Positions 17,601 to 25,291 of a stretch of 64,000 nucleotides of DNA are shown in pieces. Each line of letters opens with the position of its first letter. Position 1 is the stretch's first letter. The stretch spans positions 588,198-652,197 of the forward strand of contig NZ_JACAOY010000006.1 in assembly GCF_013385985.1 (NCBI RefSeq). Direction: 5' to 3'. Both the position numbers and the translations under genes were made by a program. The notes under the pieces are model-generated. The model was not told the DNA's origin and did no database searches. It was given only the letters and a program-made list of their open reading frames with translations. The stretch comes from Pseudomonas sp. B6002. GTDB taxonomy: Bacteria > Pseudomonadota > Gammaproteobacteria > Pseudomonadales > Pseudomonadaceae.

Positions 17601-18245
17601 TTGTCAAGAAATGACTTGGAAAACTCTTCGGCGTCTCCGGCTGATCGCATCTTGCACCTGCTCAAGACCCGTGGCCCGCAGCTGGCCGCCGATGCGGGCG
17701 TATTCCTCGGCACCAGCGGTGAGGCTGCGCGCCAGCAACTGGTGAAACTGGCGGCCAGCGGCCTGGTACAGGCCACTTCTGAGGTGCGCGGGGTAGGGCG
17801 CCCGACGCAGGTGTGGCAACTTACGGCCCAGGGGCATGCACGCTTTCCGGACACCCACTCGGACCTGACCCTGCAACTGCTGCAGACCGTGCGCGAAACC
17901 TTCGGCGAGGCCGCCATCGATCGCCTGATCGACGTGCGCGAGCGCCAGACTCAAGCCTTGTATGAGCAAGAAATGGAAGGGTTGGCGGACCTGAAGGCAC
18001 GGGTCGAACGGCTGGCCACGCTGCGAACCCGTGAAGGCTATATGGCCGAATGGAGCGAACAACCCGACGGCGCCTTGATCCTGGTGGAAAACCACTGCCC
18101 GATCTGTGCGGCCGCCACGGCGTGCCAGGGCTTTTGTCGGGCGGAATTGCAGGTGTTCGAGCAGGTGCTGCAAGCCAAAGTGGAGCGGGTGGAACACATC
18201 CAACTGGGGGCGAGGCGATGTGCGTATCGGGTGATGCCCGCCTGA
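17601..18245 (+). CDS. Winged-helix regulator with C-terminal four-Cys cluster
   Basis: A protein of 214 residues if it starts at TTG 17601 (MSRNDLENSSASPADRILHLLK). The frame is open from 17526, but that extension would cover the divergent promoter region. Residues 14-75 form a winged helix of the DeoR/SufR style (DRILHLLKTRGPQLAADAGVFLGTS). Four Cys at 166, 169, 175 and 179 (CPIC, then C, then C) lie in a region like the iron-sulfur-binding part of SufR-type regulators, so it may sense redox state or iron. It is divergent from the MFS exporter and probably regulates it. The start codon is uncertain. Confidence 0.78.
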   Translation: MSRNDLENSSASPADRILHLLKTRGPQLAADAGVFLGTSGEAARQQLVKLAASGLVQATSEVRGVGRPTQVWQLTAQGHARFPDTHSDLTLQLLQTVRETFGEAAIDRLIDVRERQTQALYEQEMEGLADLKARVERLATLRTREGYMAEWSEQPDGALILVENHCPICAAATACQGFCRAELQVFEQVLQAKVERVEHIQLGARRCAYRVMPA

Positions 18246-18261
18246 CGTTTATCCCCGTCCT

Positions 18262-18352
18262 CTGTAGGAGCCGGCTTGCCGGCGATGGCATCGACGGGGT
18301 GCTACTGATGCACCGCGTTGCATGCATCGCCGGCAAGCCAGCGCCTACAGGG
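18262..18352. repeat. REPIN: inverted pair of REP palindromes
   Basis: TGTAGGAGCCGGCTTGCCGG at the left is matched in inverse orientation by CGCCGGCAAGCCAGCGCCTA at the right, with about 40 bases between. This is the same REP class as the pair at 34287-34356. It lies between two convergent genes, the usual setting for Pseudomonas REP elements. Confidence 0.85.
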
Positions 18353-18360
18353 GAGCGCGC

Positions 18361-19323
18361 TTATTGGTGAAAGCGCCGCCCCAACGCATCCAGCCGCACC
18401 GCAATCACCGGCAACTGCTCACTGCTCCTGGCCAACATCTCCACATCGTCCGCCGTGCTCTGCGCAATGCCTTGCACTGCCTGCAAGCGCCCCACAATCT
18501 CCAGGTTCGCTGACGTCTGCTCCCGCGTCGTACTCACGATCCGCCCATTCAACGCATCGATATGCGCAATGTCATTGCCCACGGCTTGCAGCATGTCCAC
18601 CGCGACCTGGCTGTCTTCCACGCACCGTTCCACCCCCTGGCGGCTGTCGTGCATGGCTTCCACGGCTTGGCGGCTGCCGTGTTGCAAGCCTTCGATGATG
18701 GTCTTGATTTCCTGGGTGGAGACGGCGGTGCGTTGGGCCAGGCTGCGCACTTCGTCGGCGACCACGGCAAAACCGCGGCCTTGTTCACCGGCGCGGGCGG
18801 CTTCGATGGCGGCGTTGAGGGCGAGGAGGTTGGTCTGGTTGGCGATGCTGTTGATCACTTCGAGCACCGTGCCGATCTGTTCGGCCTGTACCGCCAGGCC
18901 TTGCACGGTTTCGTGGGTGCCGTTGAGGCGGGAGGCCAATTGAGTGATTTCGTGTTGCGCGCGACCGACACTTTGCTGGCCGCGCACGATTTGCTGGCTG
19001 GCCTTGCCCGCGTGTTCGACGGCTTGTTCGACGTGCACGGCGATGTGGCCCATGGCGTCCTCCATGCGCTGCATCGAACCGGTCATCTGGGTGATTTCTG
19101 CCAGTTGGTGCCGCGCACCTTTTTCCAGGGTGCCGCTGGCGCTGGCCAGTTCCTGGCCCAGTTGGCCGAGGCCGTGGGAGTCGCGGGTGACGCCATCGAT
19201 CAGGTGGGTGATCTGCTGCAGGAAGTGGTCGAAACGCTTGGCCAGTGACACATGCACCTTGCCTTCGCCCTGGCTGGTCTGGGAGGTGAATTGAGAGGTG
19301 ACGGCCAGCATTTTTTCGAGCAT
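18361..19323 (-). CDS. Signalling-domain fragment of the split chemoreceptor
   Basis: A 320-residue frame with the highly conserved hairpin tip of methyl-accepting proteins ([20 protein letters not shown]) and adjoining helical coiled-coil arms. It would need reinitiation at the ATG at 19323, whose upstream AGGA is too close to be a good ribosome binding site. Alone it is a soluble signalling module that could still reach CheA/CheW. See the pseudogene entry. Confidence 0.6.
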   Translation of the reverse strand: MLEKMLAVTSQFTSQTSQGEGKVHVSLAKRFDHFLQQITHLIDGVTRDSHGLGQLGQELASASGTLEKGARHQLAEITQMTGSMQRMEDAMGHIAVHVEQAVEHAGKASQQIVRGQQSVGRAQHEITQLASRLNGTHETVQGLAVQAEQIGTVLEVINSIANQTNLLALNAAIEAARAGEQGRGFAVVADEVRSLAQRTAVSTQEIKTIIEGLQHGSRQAVEAMHDSRQGVERCVEDSQVAVDMLQAVGNDIAHIDALNGRIVSTTREQTSANLEIVGRLQAVQGIAQSTADDVEMLARSSEQLPVIAVRLDALGRRFHQ

Positions 19324-19347
19324 TTCCTGACTCTCGACCGCTTCGGC

Positions 19348-19854
19348 CTAGCTGTGCACGGCGAGGTAGAGCAGGGCGACGGTCTCCATCACCACGTAGA
19401 ACGCATGCACGAACACCATCCCCCAGCCGCCGTGATGGTCCATCACAAACACCGGGAAACCCTGATGCTGCAAGGCATGGAACACCACGTGGTGCACGGC
19501 GATGGTGAGCGCAGCCACCAGGATCGGCAGCCAGTCGCGGTAAAACGTGAGCACCGCCAGCAAGGCGAAGATGCCGAAGTGGGATTCGATCACGCCCTGG
19601 GCCTGGTTGATGTGCAGGGCGGCCATGACCATCAGGCCTGCGCCGAGTGCGCAGCGCATCACGCGGGTGCCTGAAAGGGCACGGTAAAGCGCGGTCAGTA
19701 CAACAGCGGTACCGCCGCCGATGATCACCGCTTGCAGCAAGGTGTCGTGCCAGAACGCCAGGCCCACGGAGAACAAAAACATCAGCCAGATCAACGCCAG
19801 CATGATGCGGTCGGCCTTGCGGTAATGCTCGAGAAAACGCGTACGGACAGGCAT
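19348..19854 (-). CDS. Membrane sensor fragment of the split chemoreceptor
   Basis: A 168-residue frame, MPVRTRFLEHYRKADRIMLALIW and so on, with about five to six hydrophobic segments and several His residues in the later ones (VHHVVFHALQHQ, MDHHGG). It ends at the amber codon just after the last membrane segment, so it lacks the signalling domain. It is translated from the natural start of the receptor gene. Confidence 0.6.
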   Translation of the reverse strand: MPVRTRFLEHYRKADRIMLALIWLMFLFSVGLAFWHDTLLQAVIIGGGTAVVLTALYRALSGTRVMRCALGAGLMVMAALHINQAQGVIESHFGIFALLAVLTFYRDWLPILVAALTIAVHHVVFHALQHQGFPVFVMDHHGGWGMVFVHAFYVVMETVALLYLAVHS

Positions 19855-19982
19855 GCAGGCTTACTCCATGTAATCGTAAGAGGATCTGGCGTGCGCGGAG
19901 CGAGTGTTCGGATTCAATACTGCAAGTCAGTTATCGGCCTGGTCGAGTAGGACTTTAAACGGACCAGGCGCTGTTCGAAGCC

Positions 19983-20471
19983 TTAGCGCCCCGCAATCGC
20001 CACCCGACTCGTCGCCTTCACTTCCTTCAACGCCAGGCTCGACTGGATCGACGCAATCCCCAGCTGCCTGCGCAGCACGTTCTCGACAAATTCGCTGTAG
20101 CTGTCGAGGTCCTCGGCGAGTACCTGCAGCAGGTAATCCGCATCGCCGGTGATCTTGTGGCACGCCAGCACCTGGGGCAGCTCGCGCATTACGGCCTCGA
20201 ACGCGTCCGGCGCTTGGTCGGCGTGGATGGCGAAGCGCACGTGCACGAAGGCCAGGATGTTCAGGCCGAGCAGCTTGCGATCGAGGTTGGCCTGGTAGTC
20301 CTTGATCACGCCTTCTTCTTCCAGGCGCTTGCGGCGACGCCAGCATGGCGTGAGGCTCAGTGACAGGCGCTCGCTGAGTTGGGCATTGGAAATACTGGCG
20401 TCTTCCTGCAGCAGGGCGAGGATGGCGAGATCGGTGTCATCAAGAGCGACCTGCTTGGTTTTAATTTTCAT
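19983..20471 (-). CDS. Lrp/AsnC-family transcriptional regulator
   Basis: A 162-residue regulator. An N-terminal helix-turn-helix (DLAILALLQEDASISNAQLSERLSLSLTPCWRRRKRLEEEGVI) is followed by the RAM ligand-binding domain (LAFVHVRFAIHAD, then CHKITGDADYLLQVLAEDLDSY). These proteins bind amino acids and act as local regulators. It is divergent from a histone-deacetylase-like gene and an amino acid permease, so it probably controls those two. The ribosome binding site before the ATG is weak. Confidence 0.93.
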   Translation of the reverse strand: MKIKTKQVALDDTDLAILALLQEDASISNAQLSERLSLSLTPCWRRRKRLEEEGVIKDYQANLDRKLLGLNILAFVHVRFAIHADQAPDAFEAVMRELPQVLACHKITGDADYLLQVLAEDLDSYSEFVENVLRRQLGIASIQSSLALKEVKATSRVAIAGR

Positions 20472-20545
20472 TTATTGGCGCTATCAGGGTAAAAAGTTCC
20501 GAATAAGCTAACAGTGGTGGAATTAAAAGCAAAGAAAGCCCCGCG

Positions 20546-20582
20546 CCGCCAGAACAAAATAGACCCTGTCTTTTACTGGCGG
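20546..20582. promoter_or_regulatory. Inverted repeat in the divergent Lrp/amidohydrolase interval
   Basis: CCGCCAG (20546-20552) is inverted as CTGGCGG (20576-20582) with 23 bases between, just upstream of the amidohydrolase start at 20593. It could be an operator for the divergent Lrp-type regulator or an RNA hairpin in the leader; it also touches the ribosome binding region. Support is only positional. Confidence 0.3.
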
Positions 20583-20592
20583 AACCTCAGCA

Positions 20593-21627
20593 ATGTTGAC
20601 TGTTTTTAGTGATGACCACCGTTTGCACCATGGCACCGAATTGAAAGATGGCGTGCTCAAACCTTCGTTCGAACAACCAAGCCGGGCAGACACGGTGCGT
20701 GACCGGGTACAACGGGTAGGGCTGGGCGAGATCATCGTGCCGCGCACCTTCGACCGTGCCTGTTACGTCAATGCCCACAGCGAACGCTACGTGACCTTCC
20801 TCGAAACCGCCTGGGCCGAATGGACTGCCATCGGCCGCAGCCACGACGCGCTGCCGCTGGTGTGGCCGGTGCGTGACCTGGCCAACCAGCAGGTGCCGGA
20901 GTTCATCGATGGCAAGCTGGGCTTCTTCGCCATGGACGCCGGCTCGCCGATCACCCGCACCACTTGGAATGCGGTCAGAACCAGCGCGGATATCGCACTG
21001 ACTGGCCTGGCACTGATCGACGAAGGCCAGCACAGCGCCTTCGCCCTCTGCCGGCCGCCGGGGCACCATGCGGCGCGCGAATACATGGGCGGTTATTGCT
21101 ACCTCAACAACGCCGCGATTGCCGCGCAACAAGCCATCACCCAGGGCGCCCAGCGCGTGGCGGTGCTGGACGTGGACTTCCACCATGGCAATGGCACGCA
21201 GAACATTTTCTATGACCGCCCCGACGTGATGTTCATCTCGTTGCACGGTGAGCCGAGCGTGTCCTATCCGTACTTTTCCGGCCATGCCCACGAGCGCGGT
21301 GCCGGGGCGGGAGAGGGCTTCAACCTCAATTACCCGTTGCCGAAAAACACCGATTGGGCCAGCTACCAAATCGCCTTGCTTGACGCCTGTCGGCAACTGA
21401 AACACTTCGCCCCCGAGGTGCTGGTGGTTTCCCTGGGTGTCGACACCTTCAAGGACGACCCCATCAGCCACTTCCTGCTCGACAGCCCGGACTTCATTGC
21501 CATGGGTGAACTCATCGCCGGTGTCGGCGTGCCAACGCTGTTCGTGATGGAGGGCGGCTACATGGTCGATGAGATCGGCATCAATGCCGTCAACGTGCTG
21601 CATGGCTTCGAAAACAAGAGCGCCTGA
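20593..21627 (+). CDS. Histone deacetylase-like amidohydrolase (acetylpolyamine amidohydrolase type)
   Basis: A 344-residue zinc enzyme of the arginase/deacetylase fold. Active-site blocks are visible: CRPPGHHA with the His pair, VLDVDFHHGNGTQNIF with the zinc-binding Asp and His, and MEGGYMVDEIG near the end. In Pseudomonas such enzymes remove acetyl groups from acetylated polyamines or related amides. It is followed 59 bases later by an amino acid permease and is divergent from an Lrp regulator, which fits uptake and deacylation of a nitrogen source. Confidence 0.93.
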   Translation: MLTVFSDDHRLHHGTELKDGVLKPSFEQPSRADTVRDRVQRVGLGEIIVPRTFDRACYVNAHSERYVTFLETAWAEWTAIGRSHDALPLVWPVRDLANQQVPEFIDGKLGFFAMDAGSPITRTTWNAVRTSADIALTGLALIDEGQHSAFALCRPPGHHAAREYMGGYCYLNNAAIAAQQAITQGAQRVAVLDVDFHHGNGTQNIFYDRPDVMFISLHGEPSVSYPYFSGHAHERGAGAGEGFNLNYPLPKNTDWASYQIALLDACRQLKHFAPEVLVVSLGVDTFKDDPISHFLLDSPDFIAMGELIAGVGVPTLFVMEGGYMVDEIGINAVNVLHGFENKSA

Positions 21628-21686
21628 GCGCCACCGTTCAATCCTTTTTTCTGCCAAAACTCAAAAACATAACAAGAGGTTTTGTG

Positions 21687-23102
21687 ATGAAAACAACCAC
21701 GCCCGGGCTTGCCGAACAGCCTGCGTTGCAACGCACCCTGAGTAACCGCCACATCCAGCTGATGGCCATGGGCGGTGCGATCGGCACCGGCCTGTTCATG
21801 GGCTCGGGCAAGATCATTGCGCTGTCCGGCACCTCGATCCTGCTGATCTACATGATCATCGGGCTGTTCGTGTATTTCGTGATGCGCGCCATGGGCGAGT
21901 TGCTGCTCTCCAACCTCAATTTCAAGAGTTTTGCCGACTTCGCCGGAGCGTACCTGGGGCCGCGCGCGGCGTTTTTCCTGGGCTGGTCGTACTGGTTGAG
22001 CTGGAGCGTGGCGGTGGTGGGGGATGCGGTGGTGGTCGGCGGGTTCTTCCAGTACTGGTTCCCGCACGTGCCTGCGTGGATGCCGGCCGTGGGCATGCTG
22101 CTGACGCTGTTCGCGCTGAACGTGCTCACGGTCAAGCTGTTTGGCGAAGTAGAGTTCTGGTTCGCGATCATCAAGATCATCGCCGTGGTCACGTTGATAA
22201 GTGTGAGTGCGGTGCTGATTGCCAGCTCCTTTGTGTCGCCCACCGGTGTGACTGCCTCGCTGGGGCATTTGCTCGATCAACAGGCGGCGTTCCCCAATGG
22301 GCTGTTCGGCTTTTTTGCCGGGTTCCAGATGGCGATCTTTTCTTTCGCTGGCACCGAATTGATCGGCACCGCAGCGGCCGAAACCCGCGCACCGGAAAAG
22401 ACCTTGCCCAAGGCGATCAACTCGATTCCGCTGCGCATCATCCTGTTCTATGTGCTGGCCCTGGCGTGCATCATTGCGGTCACCTCGTGGCAGCAGGTGT
22501 CGCCAAGCAAGAGCCCATTCGTGGAATTGTTTTTGGTGGCGGGGTTTCCGGCGGCGGCGGGCATCGTGAACTTTGTGGTGCTGACCTCGGCGGCGTCGTC
22601 GGCCAACAGTGGTGTGTTCTCTGCCAGCCGCATGCTGTTCGGCCTGGCGGACCTTGGGGATGCGCCGGGGATCTTCCGACGCCTGTCCACCCGCAGCGTG
22701 CCGTTTATCAGCCTGGCGTTTACCACGCTGTTGATGTTGCTGGGGCTGGTGTTGCTGTTCGTGGTGCCGGAGGTGATGACCGCGTTTACGATCGTGTCGA
22801 CGGTCTCGGCGATCCTGGTGATTTTTACCTGGTCGACTATTCTCGCCTCCTACATTGCCTACCGTAAAAAACGCCCGGACCTGCACGCCAAATCCCTCTA
22901 CAAAATGCCCGGTGGTGTGCCGATGGCGTGGTTCTCCCTGGGGTTCCTGGCGTTCGTTCTGTGCCTGCTGGCGTTACGCCCGGACACTCGATTGGCACTG
23001 TGCGTGATGCCCGCGTGGTTTATCTGGCTGGGGATCGCCTACCAACTGTCGCACTTTCGCCAGCGTTTTAACCGGCGAGTGGCAGAGAGCAGGGCGCTAT
23101 AG
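21687..23102 (+). CDS. APC-superfamily amino acid permease
   Basis: A 471-residue permease with 12 predicted membrane helices. The N-terminal LSNRHIQLMAMGGAIGTGLFMGSGKII is the signature of the bacterial amino acid transporter family that includes D-serine/D-alanine/glycine, aromatic and GABA permeases. AGTELIGTAAAETRAPEKTLPKAINSIPLRI is the next conserved block. The ATG at 21687 has AAGAGG upstream at a suitable spacing; a GTG directly before it is less likely. It probably takes up the substrate of the neighbouring deacylase or its product. The exact amino acid cannot be told. Confidence 0.93.
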   Translation: MKTTTPGLAEQPALQRTLSNRHIQLMAMGGAIGTGLFMGSGKIIALSGTSILLIYMIIGLFVYFVMRAMGELLLSNLNFKSFADFAGAYLGPRAAFFLGWSYWLSWSVAVVGDAVVVGGFFQYWFPHVPAWMPAVGMLLTLFALNVLTVKLFGEVEFWFAIIKIIAVVTLISVSAVLIASSFVSPTGVTASLGHLLDQQAAFPNGLFGFFAGFQMAIFSFAGTELIGTAAAETRAPEKTLPKAINSIPLRIILFYVLALACIIAVTSWQQVSPSKSPFVELFLVAGFPAAAGIVNFVVLTSAASSANSGVFSASRMLFGLADLGDAPGIFRRLSTRSVPFISLAFTTLLMLLGLVLLFVVPEVMTAFTIVSTVSAILVIFTWSTILASYIAYRKKRPDLHAKSLYKMPGGVPMAWFSLGFLAFVLCLLALRPDTRLALCVMPAWFIWLGIAYQLSHFRQRFNRRVAESRAL

Positions 23103-23176
23103 TTGTTTTTACACAGCGCTACGTTTAATCATGCGCGGCATTTCCTAACCTATAAGTCAAGAAAAGGACGTTCCCC

Positions 23177-23605
23177 ATGAAAGTCAGTGCACGCAACGTA
23201 TTCAAAGGCCAGGTCAGCCAGGTTCAAGACGGCGCGGTCAACGCCGAAGTTGTCCTGACCCTGCCCGGTGGTGAGCAACTGGTGGCAGTCGTAACCATGG
23301 AAAGCGTGCGCAACCTGGGCATCGCCGTCGGCAAAGAAGCCGTGGCGCTGATCAAGGCGCCGTGGGTGATGCTGATGACCGAGTCCAGCGACATTCGGCT
23401 GTCGGCACGTAATTGCCTGGAAGGCAAAGTGCTGAGCGTCAACGATGGCGCGGTCAACGCTGAAGTGGTGATCGAGCTGGCCGGTGGATCCAAGGTGTAT
23501 TCCATCGTCACCCGCGACGCGGTGGCCGAGCTGGGCTTGGCACCGGGCGTGAGTGCGACGGCCGTGATTAAAGCGTCGCACATCATCCTGGGCGTACCGG
23601 CCTGA
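23177..23605 (+). CDS. Tandem TOBE-domain molybdopterin/molybdate-binding protein
   Basis: A 142-residue protein made of two Mop-like TOBE domains. The repeats begin MKVSARNVFKGQVSQVQDGAVNAEVVLTL and IRLSARNCLEGKVLSVNDGAVNAEVVIEL, about 70 residues apart. Proteins of this build (molbindins) bind molybdate or tungstate in the cytosol for storage or sensing. There is no DNA-binding domain, so it is not ModE itself. A leftward terminator lies directly after its stop and belongs to the convergent gene. Confidence 0.92.
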   Translation: MKVSARNVFKGQVSQVQDGAVNAEVVLTLPGGEQLVAVVTMESVRNLGIAVGKEAVALIKAPWVMLMTESSDIRLSARNCLEGKVLSVNDGAVNAEVVIELAGGSKVYSIVTRDAVAELGLAPGVSATAVIKASHIILGVPA

Positions 23606-23607
23606 TG

Positions 23608-23638
23608 AAAAACGCGGCGGTCCGGTGACACCCGGACC
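23608..23638 (-). terminator. Leftward rho-independent terminator
   Basis: On the minus strand a 7-base stem GGTCCGG/CCGGACC (23632-23638 with 23619-23625) closes over a 6-base loop. It is followed by CGCCGCG and TTTTT at 23612-23608. It lies 7 bases after the stop of the cytochrome P460 gene and would end that transcript. Confidence 0.5.
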
Positions 23639-23645
23639 TCCGCAC

Positions 23646-24131
23646 TTAGGGCGCCAGTTTGGTGAACACGTAGTCCCGATCTTTCACCAAGGCCTGGTGG
23701 CAGGCAAAGCACGTCTCGTGCTGGGCCTGGTCCACCGGCTTGCCATTGATGAACCGCCCGAAGCCCCAGCCGCCGGTGGCGGCGTACTTCTTCGAATCCT
23801 TGACCATGAACTGCACCGTGGTGGCCGCGCCCGGAATGGAGGCTGTCTTGAAGTCCGGTGACTGTTCGTGTTTCCACGCCAACTTGGCCAGTACCGTGCC
23901 ATCGGGGAAAGGCAACTTGCCTTCCCGGTAGGCCTTGAGCGCAGCACTGTTGCCCAGCACCACGCGCAGCTCGTTCAACGGGTCGGCTTCCTGGGCGGGC
24001 GCCACCAGTTCCCATTGGCGGTAGCCGTCGGGAATGGTCACGCCGTAGATCGGCGAGGCGTTGTCGTCGGCGAACACCCAATGGCTGGCCGAGCCGACCA
24101 GCGCGATGAAGGCCATGCACAGGCGCTTCAT
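23646..24131 (-). CDS. Cytochrome P460-family protein
   Basis: A 161-residue exported protein with a signal peptide (MKRLCMAFIALVGSASHWVFA). The C-terminal CFACHQ is a CxxCH heme c attachment motif. The body (DGYRQWELVAPAQEADPLNELRVVLGNSAALKAYREGKLPFPDGTVLAKLAWKH) matches the cytochrome P460 family, periplasmic mono-heme proteins that include hydroxylamine oxidases and cytochrome c'-beta. The start ATG overlaps the stop of the alpha/beta hydrolase gene by one base (TGATG), so the two are translationally coupled. The reaction here is unknown. Confidence 0.88.
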   Translation of the reverse strand: MKRLCMAFIALVGSASHWVFADDNASPIYGVTIPDGYRQWELVAPAQEADPLNELRVVLGNSAALKAYREGKLPFPDGTVLAKLAWKHEQSPDFKTASIPGAATTVQFMVKDSKKYAATGGWGFGRFINGKPVDQAQHETCFACHQALVKDRDYVFTKLAP

Positions 24132-25159
24132 CACAGGTGATCCGCTTCGATCACCGCCTTGGCAAACGCCTCGGGCGCCTCCTGCGGCAGGTTATGACCG
24201 ATGCCACCGCTGATCAGGCGGAACTGATATTTGCCGGTGAAACGCTTGGCGTAGTCCTCTGGTGCCGGATGGGGCGCGCCGTTGGCATCGCCTTCCAATG
24301 TGATGGTGGGTACACCAATGGACGGCGACTGCGCGAGTTTCTGCTCCAGCGCCTCGTATTGGCTTTCGCCCTGGACCAGGCCCAGGCGCCAGCGGTAGTT
24401 GAAGACGGTGATGGCCACGTGATCCGGATTTTGCAGGCCTTTGGCGCTGCGGTCGAAAGTGGCGTCGTCGAATTTCCACTGGGGTGAGGCGATCTGCCAG
24501 ATCAGCTTGGCGAAGTCATGGGTGTTTTTCTGGTAGCCCGCTGCGCCGCGCTCGGTGGCGAAGTAGAACTGGTACCACCATTGCAATTCGGCTTTTGGCG
24601 GCAAGGGGTTCTTGCCGGCGGCCTGGTTGCCGATCAGGTAGCCGCTGACCGATACCAGTGCTTTGACCCGCTCCGGCCACAGTGCCGAAACGATATCCGC
24701 TGAGCGCGCGCCCCAGTCATAACCACCCAGCACGGCTTGCTTGATCTTCAACGCATCCATGAAATCGATCACGTCCTGCGCCAGCGCGGCGGGCTCGCCG
24801 TTGCGCAGGGTTTTATCAGACAGGAAGCGCGTGTCGCCATAACCCCGGGCATAAGGCACCAGCACGCGGTAACCCTTGGCGGCGAGCAGTGGGGCTACGT
24901 TGGCGTAGCTGTCGATGTCGTAGGGCCAGCCGTGCAACAGGATGACCACCGGGCCTGTGGCCGGGCCGACTTCGGCATAGGCCACATCCAACTGGCCGGC
25001 CTTGACGTGTTTAAGCGTGCTGAAGGCCGATTGGCTGACGGGCGCCGGAATGTTGATTTCGGGCATCTCGGCATGGGCTACGCCCAGGGCCCCGAACTGC
25101 AACAGCGCAAAGGCCAGAAAGAGTGGGCGTTTGGAGCGAGGGGTCAACTGAGTGTGCAT
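24131..25159 (-). CDS. Exported alpha/beta hydrolase (epoxide-hydrolase-like)
   Basis: A 342-residue protein with a signal peptide (LFLAFALLQFGALGVAHAE). HGWPYDIDSY is the oxyanion-hole loop in epoxide and haloalkane hydrolases. The nucleophile elbow reads GGYDWGAR, with Asp as the nucleophile. GGIGHNLPQEAPEAF carries the catalytic His. An Asp nucleophile supports hydrolysis of epoxides or halides rather than esters. It is coupled to the cytochrome P460 gene downstream, and both products act outside the cytosol. Confidence 0.9.
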   Translation of the reverse strand: MHTQLTPRSKRPLFLAFALLQFGALGVAHAEMPEINIPAPVSQSAFSTLKHVKAGQLDVAYAEVGPATGPVVILLHGWPYDIDSYANVAPLLAAKGYRVLVPYARGYGDTRFLSDKTLRNGEPAALAQDVIDFMDALKIKQAVLGGYDWGARSADIVSALWPERVKALVSVSGYLIGNQAAGKNPLPPKAELQWWYQFYFATERGAAGYQKNTHDFAKLIWQIASPQWKFDDATFDRSAKGLQNPDHVAITVFNYRWRLGLVQGESQYEALEQKLAQSPSIGVPTITLEGDANGAPHPAPEDYAKRFTGKYQFRLISGGIGHNLPQEAPEAFAKAVIEADHL

Positions 25160-25291
25160 GGCGAGCCTCCTGCGGCTTGATGTGTGCCTGGTGCTCAGTT
25201 GAACGCTGCGCTGTATCTGGCCTGTTTCAGAAAAGCCGCTGAATTAAAGGCGGTGTATCACAGCGGGCTCTGTACACACTGCGATACAAAC

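Larger units (their letters stand above)
18361..19854 (-). pseudogene. Methyl-accepting chemotaxis protein gene split by an in-frame amber codon
   Basis: Two segments lie in the same reading frame and together resemble one chemoreceptor of about 497 residues. The N-terminal part (19854 to 19351) is a membrane sensor, and the C-terminal part (up to 18361) is the signalling domain. The codon at 19350-19348 is TAG. The sequence around it reads VHS[16 protein letters not shown], and the reading continues without any frame change. From memory, homologues carry Gln at this place, so a single C-to-T change (CAG to TAG) would explain it. Without the link the sensor and signalling parts are separate polypeptides, so chemotaxis function is probably lost unless the codon is read through. 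Confidence 0.75.

Noticed and set aside
19937-19969. Inverted repeat GCCTGGTC/GACCAGGC between the Lrp gene and the split chemoreceptor
   Set aside because: It could be an attenuator or terminator stem, but no T run follows on either strand and the loop is 17 bases, so no role is claimed.
21558-22886. Leftward open frame of 442 codons opposite the permease
   Set aside because: Composition dominated by Arg, His and Gln, typical of antisense translation of a hydrophobic membrane protein.
24131-24134. GTG directly before the ATG of the cytochrome P460 gene as the start
   Set aside because: The ATG at 24131 gives the one-base TGATG coupling with the upstream stop and a normal signal peptide, so the extra codon is not needed.
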